The translations under genes and the position numbers were made by a program. The notes below the pieces were generated by a model. The model was not told the origin of the DNA and did no database searches. It saw only the letters and a list, made by a program, of their open reading frames with translations. Positions 48,001-57,056 of a DNA stretch of 64,000 bases are shown one piece after another; within the stretch, counting starts at the first letter, position 1; each line of letters starts with the position of its first letter. The stretch comes from Undaria pinnatifida. Lineage: Eukaryota > Sar > Phaeophyceae > Laminariales > Alariaceae. The stretch covers positions 6,687,465-6,751,464 of the forward strand of contig JABAKD010000027.1 of the NCBI GenBank assembly GCA_012845835.1, in the 5' to 3' direction.

Positions 48001-48664
48001 GAAGCAGCAGCGGCAGCAGCAGTCGTAGTAGGTAAGAAGGTTGGCAACATGGCATCCGACGACGCGGACAATACGTATGTAACTATGCACGCCATCAACC
48101 AAGGTTCAATCGATCCTTCATTCTGCCAGCATACCAATCACTCAAGCAATCAATCAATCAATCATGTCAGCAAGCAATCAACCTTTCATCCAATAAAATA
48201 ATCACTCAAGCAATCAATCAACCGACCAATCGACCAATCGACCCCTCAATCAATCAAACAATCAAACAACCAACCGAATCAATCATCAACGTGACCAAAA
48301 ACAAAATCAAGAGCGCCAACAAACCATCCAATTGACCGACTTTATGCGCGGGTTGAAACAAAAGTGGAGAGTCCCACACCATGGAGGGCGAGGGCTACAA
48401 GCCGTAAGGGAGAAGGGGGAAAGAAGGACGAGCGAACGAGGGGGGAGGGGCTTTGTTGGTCTGCACGCGCAGAGCGGTAGGGTGTTTGTGGTGTTATTGT
48501 TGCTGTTGTTGTCGGTACTTCTGAGATGCGACTCGATGACCTGGTGTCGCCGTTGTTTTTCGCAGGTGTGCGTCTCCCTCCACGCTGACACAGTAGTCCC
48601 AAACGTCCACAAATTCATCCACAAGGACTTGACGTGCTACCCGAAATGCAAACGAGACAAATAA
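36240..48664 (+). CDS. Secreted TIMP-like NTR protein with extensin-like linker and duplicated Cys exons
   Basis: Proposed exons are 36240-36394, 41501-42653, 47231-47314, 47792-48028 and possibly 48566-48664. All junctions are GT-AG and keep frame. A signal peptide (1-23) ends before Cys24-Leu-Cys26. NTR cysteines are at 24, 26, 33, 65, 99, 132 and 153, with [17 protein letters not shown] and [11 protein letters not shown] matching the paralogue. After residue 160 comes a linker rich in Pro-His, then Gly-Gly-His/Arg, then Pro again, like hydroxyproline-rich wall proteins. It ends with [10 protein letters not shown] and short exons that each begin Val-Cys. Using the first stop the product is about 540 residues. 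Location is extracellular; a matrix-anchored metalloproteinase inhibitor is a reasonable but unproven role. Exon 4 ends with two TAG codons before a good donor, so the true C-terminus is open. Confidence 0.7.
38250..38345. repeat. 44-bp perfect direct duplication
   Basis: GCTGCTGGGCCTTTCGAACA and GCTGTTTTGTTGTCACAGCT occur twice in a row, with GGGCC at 38261 and 38305. Confidence 0.9.
38658..38989 (-). mobile_element. hAT-like non-autonomous remnant with GGGTC subterminal repeats
   Basis: Read on the minus strand it begins CAGGGCTCTTCACGGATCAT and carries GACCCGACCCGCGGGTCGGG, then four loose units of about 45 bp joining GGGTCGGGTC to a TTTC(A/G)AAATCTC(A/G)CGGG-like segment. The far end has CAGGTCCTGACCGTGGGTC as a weak inverted partner. 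It is the same family as 57065-57920 in opposite orientation, before expansion of its GGGTC motif. No matching 8-bp target duplication was found. Confidence 0.55.
40590..40625. repeat. C-rich microsatellite
   Basis: CTCCCCTCCCCCTCCCCCC-type tract inside intron 1; no other function seen. Confidence 0.8.
41501..42653 (+). CDS. Exon 2 of the plus-strand NTR gene
   Basis: 1153 nt, open throughout. One base completes the Gly codon split by intron 1; then come the second half of the NTR domain (to Cys153), a Pro/His-rich stretch, a Gly/His/Arg/Ser-rich stretch, a second Pro-rich stretch and the end [12 protein letters not shown]. The donor is CAG/GTGAGG in phase 0. GC content is much higher than in the flanks. 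The complementary strand is also open for over 400 codons, which follows from the GC-rich repeat composition. Confidence 0.8.
42700..43480. repeat. Duplicated intron segment, two copies of about 400 bp
   Basis: TTTCATTCAATCAATCG, GGGGTGTTTCGCG, AGTATTGAAACC, CCCAACCCACAAAAA and CTGTTTTCTTAGCC at 42712-42930 recur as TTTCATTCACGCGG, GGGGTGTTTGCGAG, AGTATTGAAACCG, CCCAACCCACGAAAAA and a related tail at 43180-43410. This shows duplication inside intron 2. Confidence 0.6.
43650..43760 (+). pseudogene. Possible decayed Val-x-Cys exon
   Basis: After a GGCCACAG acceptor-like site the frame reads [20 protein letters not shown] then IACTKRE and soon stops. The pattern Val-(x)-Cys, about 18 residues, Cys-x-Lys resembles the exon at 48566. 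No good donor follows. Weak evidence. Confidence 0.25.
44377..44475 (+). CDS. Candidate additional Cys exon of the plus-strand NTR gene
   Basis: Directly after AAAGAG the phase-0 frame reads [20 protein letters not shown] then TCLPREM. This resembles the exon at 48566 ([10 protein letters not shown], then [13 protein letters not shown]) and the exon at 47792 ([14 protein letters not shown]). No clean donor in phase 0 follows, so it may be an unused relic. I left it out of the main gene model. Confidence 0.35.
44715..45085. repeat. CAAT tetranucleotide repeat
   Basis: A long run of CAATCAATCAAT with CAAC, CCAT and CGAT variants inside intron 2, grading into the ACCG tract. Confidence 0.95.
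45086..45311. repeat. ACCG tetranucleotide repeat
   Basis: About 50 copies of CCGA, nearly pure, with one ACA interruption at 45191 and CCAA variants at the end. It arose at the edge of the CAAT tract. Confidence 0.97.
45312..45560. mobile_element. MITE, copy 2 (249 bp), inserted in the CCGA/CCAA tract
   Basis: Starts GACTGATTCTACGATAGCCC and ends GGGGCTACCGTAGAATGACTC, giving inverted ends. Interior matches the copy at 26180-26451. Tetranucleotide repeat sequence (CCAACCGACC) continues on both sides, so the insertion into a pre-existing array is clear. AACC on both sides could be the target duplication or only part of the array. Confidence 0.8.
45561..45650. repeat. CCAA/CCGA tetranucleotide repeat, right side of the MITE
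   Basis: Continuation of the array after the MITE, mostly ACCAACCGACCAACC units. Confidence 0.9.
45660..45905. repeat. Duplicated intron unit, copy 1
   Basis: CAAAATCAAGAACGCCAACC, GGGTTGAAACAAAAGTGGAG, GGGGGGAGGGGCTTCGTTGG and TGTTGCTGTTGTTATCGGTG here correspond to 48302-48530. Here no Val-Cys exon follows; instead the sequence passes into a family A-like fragment near 45980. Confidence 0.8.
46248..47031. mobile_element. hAT-like debris with CCCGGGTACC words
   Basis: TAGGGGTGCCACCCGCCGGG at the left and GCCGGGCACCCCTG at the right form an inverted pair, and GGGTACCCGGGTACCCGG-type palindromes lie at 46355-46395, 46765 and 46935. A direct duplication (TCTGGAGGT, TGCTAAACGG, CCCGGCCCGAAA) spans 46690-46790 and 46874-46960. 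Probably one or two nested non-autonomous elements; the flanking octamers agree poorly. Confidence 0.45.
47231..47314 (+). CDS. Exon 3 of the plus-strand NTR gene
   Basis: 84 nt between GGCGCAG and GTACGA, phase 0 at both ends, reading [20 protein letters not shown] and then DDNCEEFQ. Length a multiple of three and symmetrical phases make it easy to duplicate or skip without breaking the frame. Confidence 0.65.
47440..47660. repeat. Duplicated intron unit, diverged copy
   Basis: AAGCAGGCGGGATAAAGCC, GAAGAAAGGGGAGAG, a G-rich tract, TTTGCTTGTCTGCATGCGC and a CTGCTGTTGGTTGG segment recall 48340-48500, though more diverged. It precedes exon 4 just as the copy at 48290 precedes the last exon. 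Confidence 0.5.
47792..48028 (+). CDS. Exon 4 of the plus-strand NTR gene, Glu- and Gln-rich
   Basis: After TTTGCGCAG the phase-0 frame reads [20 protein letters not shown], then an acidic run of over 30 Glu, then Gln/Lys, and ends Ser-TAG-TAG. The two stop codons stand directly before GTAAGAAGG, a near-ideal donor that would be in phase 0. Either this is the natural C-terminus or the stops have cut off a formerly longer protein. Confidence 0.6.
   Translation: MCLVVGDDNMCFPKHPGRADSPKRGDYDDNCDGEACEEKEEEEAEEEEEEEEEEGEEEEEKEEGEQQQQEKQQRQQQS
47890..48022. repeat. GAG/GGA and CAG trinucleotide repeat within exon 4
   Basis: A GAGGAGGAG tract followed by GCAGCAGCAG. All three forward frames stay open across it because of the repeat. 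Confidence 0.9.
48290..48540. repeat. Duplicated intron unit, copy 2
   Basis: Matches 45660-45905 over about 240 bp in order and orientation (AAAATCAAGAGCGCCAACAA, GGGTTGAAACAAAAGTGGAG, GGGGGGAGGGGCTTTGTTGG, TTGCTGTTGTTGTCGGTACT). Copies are roughly 2.6 kb apart within the same gene. Confidence 0.8.
48566..48664 (+). CDS. Possible last exon of the plus-strand NTR gene
   Basis: After TTTTTCGCAG the phase-0 frame reads [20 protein letters not shown], then [12 protein letters not shown] and TAA, with AATAAAATC overlapping the stop. It is the same kind of Val-Cys exon as exons 3 and 4. It can be used only if exon 4 is skipped or its TAG codons are bypassed; joining exon 3 to it keeps the frame. 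Confidence 0.5.
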   Translation: MCVSLHADTVVPNVHKFIHKDLTCYPKCKRDK

Positions 48665-49200
48665 AATCGCCCCCAAAAACGAAAGAGGGACACCCTCAGC
48701 GGGGTGCTTAGCTGAGGCGGCTATCTCTCTTCCACATTACCGAAAGAGGGCCATCCTTGACGTTTGGCTGATATGTTAAGCACCATCAATACGGTTACCC
48801 GTCACATTTATTTCCTCTCTTCTTTACCCCTCCCGTTTATTTATACCCCCCCCCCCCCCCTCCTCCCGCCCAAAACATCCCCCATACACAAACATGAACA
48901 TCACACACATGCTTGTACCCCTCGTATATACCAGTACAAGCTTGTTCCTCCCCCCCCTCCCTTCCCCCCCCCAACACCCCCCCCCCCAACACCCCCTCCA
49001 TAAAACACAAACGCCTCCCTATACAGGAAGGAACGCCTAGCACCACCACTACTACTGCTACCCGTCACATTTTTGGCCTCTCTTCTCGTATGATTACTTT
49101 TTTCTCCCGCCCCCAACTTCCGGAACCCCCCCCCCCCAACTTACAGGAAGGACCCACGACAATGCCACGAAAATAGCACTGCTACCATAGCACTGCCGAA
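48665..49200. repeat. C-rich patches and a diverged 260-bp duplication; no gene
   Basis: ACCCGTCACATTTATTTCCTC at 48797 and ACCCGTCACATTTTTGGCCTC at 49059 start similar segments that end in poly-C tracts (48848, 48965, 49125). No reading frame is convincing. Confidence 0.55.
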
Positions 49201-49269
49201 GTCTTCATGGGGCCCATCACTTGCTCGGATCGGCGGAAATCGGGCACCATCCGATTTTGCCGGCTTGTG

Positions 49270-49475
49270 GTTAGGCTCACGGGAAATCTCGTGGTGGCCC
49301 GGGAAATCCCGTGGTGGCCCGGGGAATCCCGTCGTGGCACGGGAAATCCCGTCGTGGCACGGGAAATCTCGTCGTGGCACGGGAAATCCCGTCGTGGCAC
49401 GGGAAATCCCGTCGTGGCGTGGGAAATCCCTTGGTGACACGGGAAACTCCGCGATTGCCCGGGTAATCCCGTGGT
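49270..49475. repeat. 20-bp tandem repeat with an inverted core, about 10 copies
   Basis: Unit CGTCGTGGCACGGGAAATCC with variants GGTGGCCCGGGAAATCC. The part CGGGAAATCCCG is nearly self-complementary, so each unit can form a small hairpin. Confidence 0.93.
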
Positions 49476-49879
49476 GAGGCTGACTGTCACATTTTTTTGT
49501 GCCCCCAGTTTCTCAGTTTTTATGGGTCTGTTGTCTTTTTGTGCCTCTTTCGTTCTCCGTTCGGGATGGGATTGGACGGGTTGTCAAACACGTTGAGACG
49601 ACAGGAAGTCGAGACCGCAGGAACTGGGTCTGGCGGTAGTTTTTGCTATTATTGTCTTTGCTGATTTATTTTTTTCTTCTTCTCTTTTTTTTTTTCGCCA
49701 CGTTCGAGCAGAGCACTATTTTACACTATCAACACTGAATTGTAGTATATAGGGATGGTGTGCAAAGCATGTTGAACTGTTTTTGTTTTTGAAACTGTAT
49801 ACTCAGCCTTGCCGCTGGCACACGAAGTATCTCGTGCTCTTTGTATTTGAAAAAAGTGTGTGTGTTATGCCTGTAGTAG

Positions 49880-52800
49880 TTGGTGTTCGCTGCGTTTCAG
49901 CGTTTCAGTCTTTGCATCAGGGTGTGATTACCGATAAATATCTTTATGACTCGTGTTATACACACGTAGGGTTTTGGTATACATCGTCCACCCTTATACC
50001 TTCTGCACAACGAGTACCTTATTTGTGTGATGGCCCTGGCAGCTTTCGCACAAGGGCGCGATAAGGGCGTGAATTGTCCGTTTTTTTTTCATCATGAGTC
50101 CTATTATACGTACGTAACCTTTAGGTATATATCGTCCACCCTTCACTGTACCTTCTGCATAACGACTACCTTGTTTGTGTGGTGGCCGTGGCCGCTTTTG
50201 CATCAGGGTACGATTTGCCGTTTTTATTATGGTTCGTGTTACACACACGAACGTAGCGTTTTGGTGTATTATATCGTCCAGCCGTCTCTATACCTTCGGT
50301 ACAGTTAGTACCTTATTTGTGTGATGGCCGTGGCCGCCTTTGGACCAGGGTGTGGATTGCCGTTTTTGGTACGATTCGTGATACACACACGATCGCATCG
50401 TTTTGGTGTATTATATCGTCCACCCTTACCTATACCTTCTGTACAAGGAGTACCATATTTGCGTCATGGCCGTGGCAGTTTTCGCGTCAGGGTTGTGATT
50501 CGACGTTTTTTCATCACGATTCGCATTAGAACTATACGTTTTTTATCGTTTTGGTATATATCGTCCACCCTTATCTATACCTTACTTACAACGAGTACCT
50601 TATTGGTGTGATGGCCGTGGCCGTTTTTGGACCTGGTTGTTACTCGTCGTTTTTTTCTCACGGTTTGTATTATACGAACGTAGCGTTTTGGTATATATTG
50701 TCCACCCGTACCTATACCTTACGTACAATGAGTACCTTGTTTGTATGTTGGCCGTAGCAGCTTTTGCCTCGAGGCGTGATGTGCCCGTTTTTTTTACGAT
50801 TCGTGTCATACGAACGTAGCGTTTTGGTATATATTGTCCACCCGTACCTATACCTTACGTACAAGGAGTACCTTATTTTTGTATAATGGCCGTAGCAGCT
50901 TTTGCAACGGGGTGTGATGTGCCGCTTTTTTCTTACGATTCGTGTTACACGAACGTAGCGTTTTGGTATATAACATCCACCCGTTCCTGTACCTTAGGTA
51001 CACCGAGTACCTTATTTGTGTGATGGCTGTAGCAGTTTTTGCCTCGGGGTGTGATGTGCCGTTTTTTTCTTACGATTCGTGTTACACGAACGTAGCGTTT
51101 TGGTATATATTGTCCACCCGCTCCTGTACCTTAGGTACACCGAGTACCTTATTTGTGTGATGGCTGTAGCAGTTTTTGCCTCGGGGTGTGATGTGCCGTT
51201 TTTATCTTACGATTCGTGTCACACGAACGTAGCGTTTTGGTATACAACATCCACCCGTTCCTGTACCTTAGGTACACCGAGTACCTTACTTGTGTGATGG
51301 CTGTAGCAGTTTTTGCCTCGGGGTGTGATGTGCCGCTTTTTTCTTACGATTCGTGTTACACGAACGTAGCGTTTTGGTATATAACATCCACCCGTTCCTG
51401 TACCTTAGGTACACCGAGTACCTTATTTGTGTGATGGCTGTAGCAGTTTTTGCCTCGGGGTGTGATGTGCCGTTTTTATCTTACGATTCGTGTTACACGA
51501 ACGTAGCGTTTTGGTATATATTGTCCACCCGTACCTATACCTTACGTATAAGGAGTACCTTATTTTGTATGATGGCTGTAGCAGCTTTTGCAACGGGGTG
51601 TGATGTGCCGTTTTTTCTTACGATTCGTATTATACAGACGCAGTGTTTTGGTATATATTGTCCACCCGTACCTATACCTTACGTACAACGAGTACCTTTT
51701 TGCGTGTGACGGCCGTAGCAGCTTTTGCAACGGGGAGTGATGTGCCGTTTTTTCTTACACGATTCGTAATACACGAACGTAGCGTTTTGGTATATATCGT
51801 CCACCCGTGCAACAAGGTGTGGTGTGCCGTTTTTTCTTACGATTCGTATTGCACGAACGTAGCGTTTTGGTATGTATCGTCCACCCTTGCAACAGGGTGC
51901 GGTGTGCCGTTTTTTTCTTACGATTCGTGTTACACGAACGTAGCGTTTTGGTGTACATCGTCCACCCTTATCTGTACCTCTTTGCTTTTGCATAACGAGT
52001 ACCTTATTTGTTTGATTACCGTGGCGGCTTTTGCACTAGCCGTTTCATTCTTACGTTTTGCATTATACACTACGTATAATTTTGGTGTATGTCGTCCACC
52101 CTTACTTATACCTTTTGTACAACGAGTACCTCGTTTGTGTGATGGTCGTGGCCGCTGTTGGACCAGGGTAATTTGCCGTTTTTTCGTGCGATTCGTATTA
52201 TACACACGAACGTAACGTTTTGGTATAATATTGTTTTGCTTACCCTTATTTATAGCTTCTGCATAGTAAGTACCTTATTTGTGTGATGGCGGTGGCCGCT
52301 TTTAGACCAGGATGTGGTTTGTCGGTTTGTTTTTTTACGGTTAATATTGTGCAGATGACCGTATCGTTTTGGTATATTATGTCGTCTACCCTTACCCAAA
52401 CGTTTTGTGCGACGAGCATCTTATTTGTGTGATGGCCGTAGCCGGTGGCCGCGTTTGGACCAGGGTGTGATTTGCCGTTTTTTCTTACGAGTCGTGTTAT
52501 TCAAACGAACGTAGCGTTTTGGCGTAAAATATCGTCCACCCTTATTAGTGCCTTCGGTATAGTTAGTAACTTGTTTGTATGAGGGCCGTGGAAGTTTTCA
52601 TATCAGGGTGTGATTTGCCGTTTTTTTTCCCTGCGATTCGTATTATTCAGACGAACGTAGCGTTTTGGTATATTGTATCACCCACCCTTATCTACGTATA
52701 CCTTCTGTATAGTGAGTGCCTCGTTTTTTTCGTGCGGGCCGTAGAAGATTTTGGACCAGGGTGTGATTTGCCGTTTTTTTCATGCGATTCGTATCATATT

Positions 52801-53940
52801 TTACACACGAACGTAGCTTTTTGGTAAATTGCATCGTCCATTCCTACCTATACCTTCTGTGCAACGAGTACCTTGTTTGTGTGATGGCCGTGGCCGCTTT
52901 TGGGCCAAGGTGTGGTTTGTTGAGTGGGTTTTAAGATTCGTGTTATGCGCACGATCGCATCATTTTCGTGTATTATATCGTTTACCTTTACCTATACCTT
53001 CTGTGCGACGAGTACCTTATTGATGTGACGGTCGTGACAGTTTTCACATCAGGGTGTGATTTGCCGCTTTTTTACGATTCGTATCATAGACACGAACGTA
53101 GCGTTTGGGCATATTATATCGTCCACTCTCGCCTATACCTTCTGTGTAGTGGGTGCCTTATTCGTATGATGGCCGTGGCCGCGTTTGGGCTACGGTGTGG
53201 TTTGTTGTTGTTTTTTTGTTTTTACGATTCGTATCATACACACGATCGTATCGTTTGGGTATACCTTATCGTCTACCCTTACTTAAGAGTGCCTTATTTG
53301 CGTGATGGCTGTATCAGTTTTCGCGTCAGGGTGTGATTTGCCGTTTTATTACGATTCGTACGAGAGACACGAACGTACCGTTTTGGTATACTATATCGTC
53401 CACCCTTATCTATACCTTCTGTATAGCGAGTACCTTATTTGTGTAATGGCCTGGCCGCGTTTGGACCAGGGTACGGTTTGTCGTTTTGTTTTTTACGATT
53501 TTTATTATGCGCAAGATCGTATCGTTTTGGTGTATTGTATCGTCTACCCTTACCTACCCTTCTGTACGACGAGTGCGTTATTTGTGTGATGACCGTGGCA
53601 GTTTGCGCGTCAGCGTGTGATTTGCCGTTTTTCTTACGATTCGTGTTACACACACGAACGCAGCGTTTTGGTGTATTATATCGTCCACCCTTATCTATGC
53701 CTTCCGTGTAGCGAGTACCTTGTTTGTGTGACGAGTACCTTGTTTGTGTGATGGCCATGGCCGTTTTTGGCCCAGGGTGCGGTTTGCCGTTTTTTTTACG
53801 AGTCGTATTATACACACGATCGTATCGTTTTGATATTTTATGTCGTCTACCCTTACCTAACTTCTGTACAACGAGTACCGTTTTTGTGTGATGGCCGTGA
53901 CGGTTTTCGCGTCAGGGTGTGATTGGCCGTTTTTTTCATT
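49880..53940. repeat. 137-bp satellite array, about 29 units
   Basis: Each unit holds ACGATTCGT, CACACGAACGTAGCGTTTTG, a (C/T)GTCCACCC word, CTATACCTT, CGAGTACCTTATTTGTGTGA and TGGCCGT. In the block 50942-51490 four units repeat at exactly 137 bp with very few differences. Two units near 51800-51950 are shortened to about 86 bp. Past 52900 two unit types alternate (ACGAACGTAGCG with CAGTTTTCGCGTCAGG, and ACGATCGTATCG with GCCGCGTTTGGACCAGGG), a dimeric higher-order pattern. Many 60-120 codon frames here are repeat artefacts. Confidence 0.95.
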
Positions 53941-54239
53941 ACTATTCCACGAGAAGTACCTGGTAGTAGTTTGTACAGTTTGCTGTCCGACGTTGTGCAT
54001 GCGGCATTGAGTGTTTTATTTTCGTCGACAAATTGTCAGATGCCATTTTTTTTTCTACGACACGACATACGTTTTGATATGTTGGGTGTTGCTCTATTAT
54101 TGTCGTTGTCATTGGTGCTGTTATTGCTGGTGTTCTTAATGTTGCTGTTGCAGCATTTAATTTTTATGCTGTTCGTTCAAGGTGACATCATTGAAGTCAT
54201 CTTGACCAAAAAAAAAAAACTGCGCTACAGTGCTCGCGC

Positions 54240-55010
54240 GACGTAGTGTAAGATACGGTGGAGTCGGAAGTAAAGTTTTCGTTGTAATGCCCGTTGGCAA
54301 CGCAGCAAGAATAAGTGGGGGGACGTTGTCATGACCGTCGACAACGAAAGGGTAGGTGGTGGTGTTCGATGCCGCCATATCGGAAATTTCGAAAGCTATC
54401 GAAGCATTGAAATTCGATATTGAAGTATCGCAATTCAATATCCCACATCGAACGCGTTTTGCCCTCCATCCCCTTAGCTTTAAGCTGATACTGAAATGCG
54501 TGTTTTCGATGTAGCGACTATCGAAATCGTGTCAACTTGGTTTTCAGCTTATCGATATCGACTCGATTCGGTATCCGATTTTTGGTCTTAAGTGGAGGTG
54601 GGTGGTGGCGTTGTTATGATCGCCGTCAACGAAGGGGTATAGGTGGTGGTGTTGGATGTTATCACATCGAAAGTTTCGATACTATATCGAAGCATCGAAG
54701 ACGATGTATCGAGCGTACAATATCCGATATATCGAGTATATCAAACGCGTTTTTCCCTCCATCCCCTGACACCTACCACCGTAGTTTTTATTATGCTGAT
54801 TCTGAAATATTGTTTTCGACGTTTTGGCTATAGAAATCGAATCGGGTTGATCCTATTTTATGAAGATAGCATCGAACTCGATTCGATAAGCATCACAAAT
54901 CCCAAGCGGAGGTGGTGCCGTTGTTATGACGGTTGGCAACGAATGGGTTGGGGGAGGGGGGGGGGAGGGGGGGGGTGTACGGCCGTTGACGAGATGACGG
55001 CGGTGATGGG
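54240..55010. repeat. Tandem repeat of about 300 bp, two full copies and a partial
   Basis: Words GTTGTCATGACCGTCGACAA / GTTATGATCGCCGTCAACGA / GTTATGACGGTTGGCAACGA, then GGTGGTGGTGTT, ATCGAAAGTTTCGA-type, a run of ATCGA and TATCGA words, and AACGCGTTTTGCCCTCCATC recur at about 54320, 54610 and 54905. Within each unit short ATCGAA words form further substructure. Confidence 0.7.
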
Positions 55011-56255
55011 GCTATCCACAGGCTATTATTTGCAGTCAGTATGATCCTATCCACGAGTAGTAGTACACAAAAGTATTCAGCTGTAAAACTCTACATTACT
55101 AGTCTCACGTGGCATTAATTTGTTGTGCTCGAATTGAACGAGGTCATACAACGTTGAAATTCAGTATCTGCATACGAATAACGTAGAGACCCCAAGGGAC
55201 TGTTTTGCACGGTATCTAAGCTCTCGGGAGGGCCGATGGTATCTGTTGTCGTTGTTGCTTGAGTCTGCCAGCGAGTGAAAGAACGGGTTAGTTAGTGTGT
55301 GCGTTCAGTTAACGTAGCGTAACACCCAGCTATGGCACATTTTGTTTCGTCTAGTCAGTACCTCGCTGATTGTGGTTGATCAAAAGGGGTGACTCTCTCT
55401 TCTCTTCTTGCTTTGCCTGTCTGTAGAGGCAGAGCATGACGTAGTGAGTGCTTGGGCTGTTGCTTTTGAAGCGGTTTTCACGAGTTTTTAGAGTATAAAG
55501 CGTGATCCGCAGTAGACTGCGTATTGTGATGCGGTTGTACCAGGTAGCGAGTAACAATAGAATACTAGCGAAATTAGCAATTAATTGCTACCACATAGTA
55601 GTGACCGCAGTAAAAGTAAAGTCTCACATCGAAAAGCGGGGGGATTTTGCTATGCGGCTCGCGCCCGTTTACCCCCCGTTTTCTCGGTACTAAAGAGGCG
55701 TTTTTTTTCACTTTGTATTTTTGTTTTTCTCCTTCTCTCTATCATTACTGAGAAAAAGGAGGCCATGGCATGCACATGGCATAGGTCGGGACGGGTTTCA
55801 TATATCAATGGGTGGCAGGGTAACGTGAGTAAATATACTCTAAATCAGCGCTGATCATCATTCAGTATCATGTTTTGATTGTCGTATTTTTTACGTTTAT
55901 GTCGTGGTAGTATATGCCAGGTGATTTTTTGTTTTCATTTTTGGGTTCCTTTCGTCGTTTTTTTCGTGGTCGTGACGACAACGACTGACGGAAGTCGAAA
56001 ACGTTAATAATACGAAGACATGGAAAACTAATGCTCCGGTTCATAAATGAAACCGTCATTTTATAAGTGAACCGTCACTTCCGGGCAGTGAATGTAGTCG
56101 TCTAGTTCTTCTGCGATGCGATAGCTGATCGAGATATTGTGATTGCTGCCTGGTAGCAGTTCTCGCTGCGTTGTCCTTTCCATCTCCCGTAATCCATAAA
56201 GAAATCCACATACGTGCTTCTGATGCGCCTACGACTAATCGCCAATATGAACGAT
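55011..56255. other. No gene recognised
   Basis: AT-leaning sequence with short frames only. A CTAATGCTCCGGTTCATAAA-type stretch and AAACCGTCATTTTATAAGTG / GAACCGTCACTTCC near 56040-56080 show a small imperfect duplication. Confidence 0.35.
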
Positions 56256-56261
56256 TTACGG

Positions 56262-56835
56262 CGACGTGTGGCCGCCAGGGGATATCCGGGATACACCCCC
56301 GGGTCTCCCATTATATTTGATTTGCATCTTGATGGTAAAACGGATACCGCTTCTTGCTCTGAGTTCATTGCGCACAGCGGTCGGTCTGTGGAAAACGGCC
56401 TCCACGCGGCTGCTGGTCGTCGGTCACCCTCGGGTTTGACCGTGCGTACAATCTGTCTACCCGGGGTTGTGGGATGGCATGTAACCCACGTTTTCCCTGG
56501 TGCCAACTCTACTTATTGGGGGGACTGTTCGGGTTAGATCAATCTCAAGTTGTGAGATGATCACCCAACAATAAAGTAGAGTTGACACCAGAGAAAGCGT
56601 GGATTACCTGTCAGCCCACAACCCCGGGTCTAGATAGACCCCATACACGGTCAAACCCAAGGCTGATCGACGACCCACAGCCGCGGGGAGGCCCTTTTCT
56701 ACAGACCAACCGCTGTGCGCAATGAATTCAGAGCAAGCAACAGCAGTATCCATTTTGAACATCAACATGAAAATAAAAATATTGAGAAACCCGGGAAAAT
56801 AAAAATATTGAGAAACCCGGGGATATCTCCCGCGG
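56262..56835. mobile_element. Large foldback: inverted arms of about 260 bp around a short loop
   Basis: The left arm (56262-56522) and right arm (56562-56835) are inverted copies with perhaps 75-80 percent identity: CTGAGTTCATTGCGCACAGC against GCTGTGCGCAATGAATTCAG, GGGTTTGACCGTG against CACGGTCAAACCC, CCGGGGTTGTGGG against CCCACAACCCCGG, and CAACTCTACTT against AAGTAGAGTTG. The loop of about 40 nt holds a small nested hairpin (ATCTCA / TGAGAT). On either strand the arm reads SEFIAHSG and SVE-GL-AA-GRRS, but frames are short. It could be a foldback element or give a long hairpin RNA. Confidence 0.8.
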
Positions 56836-57056
56836 ATGTCCCGTGACGACGCGGATCGCTTCGTGTCTCTTTCGGTCTGCCCTCGCAAAAATCCGTGGCG
56901 GTTCTGACTTGTACTACTGTCGTAGTACCATACAGTATGTAAAGGTTAAGATGAAGATGACGGGTGGCGGCGTCCTTTATCGACCACAGATACATACCCT
57001 CTGCCTCATGATTGACACCCAGATACAGTGGTATGCTATGTTAAATGCGGCGGGGT

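Noticed and set aside
49783-53815. Many 60-190 codon frames with Tyr/Ile/Val-rich repeats
   Set aside because: Periodic every 137 bp and explained by the satellite; similar frames appear on both strands.
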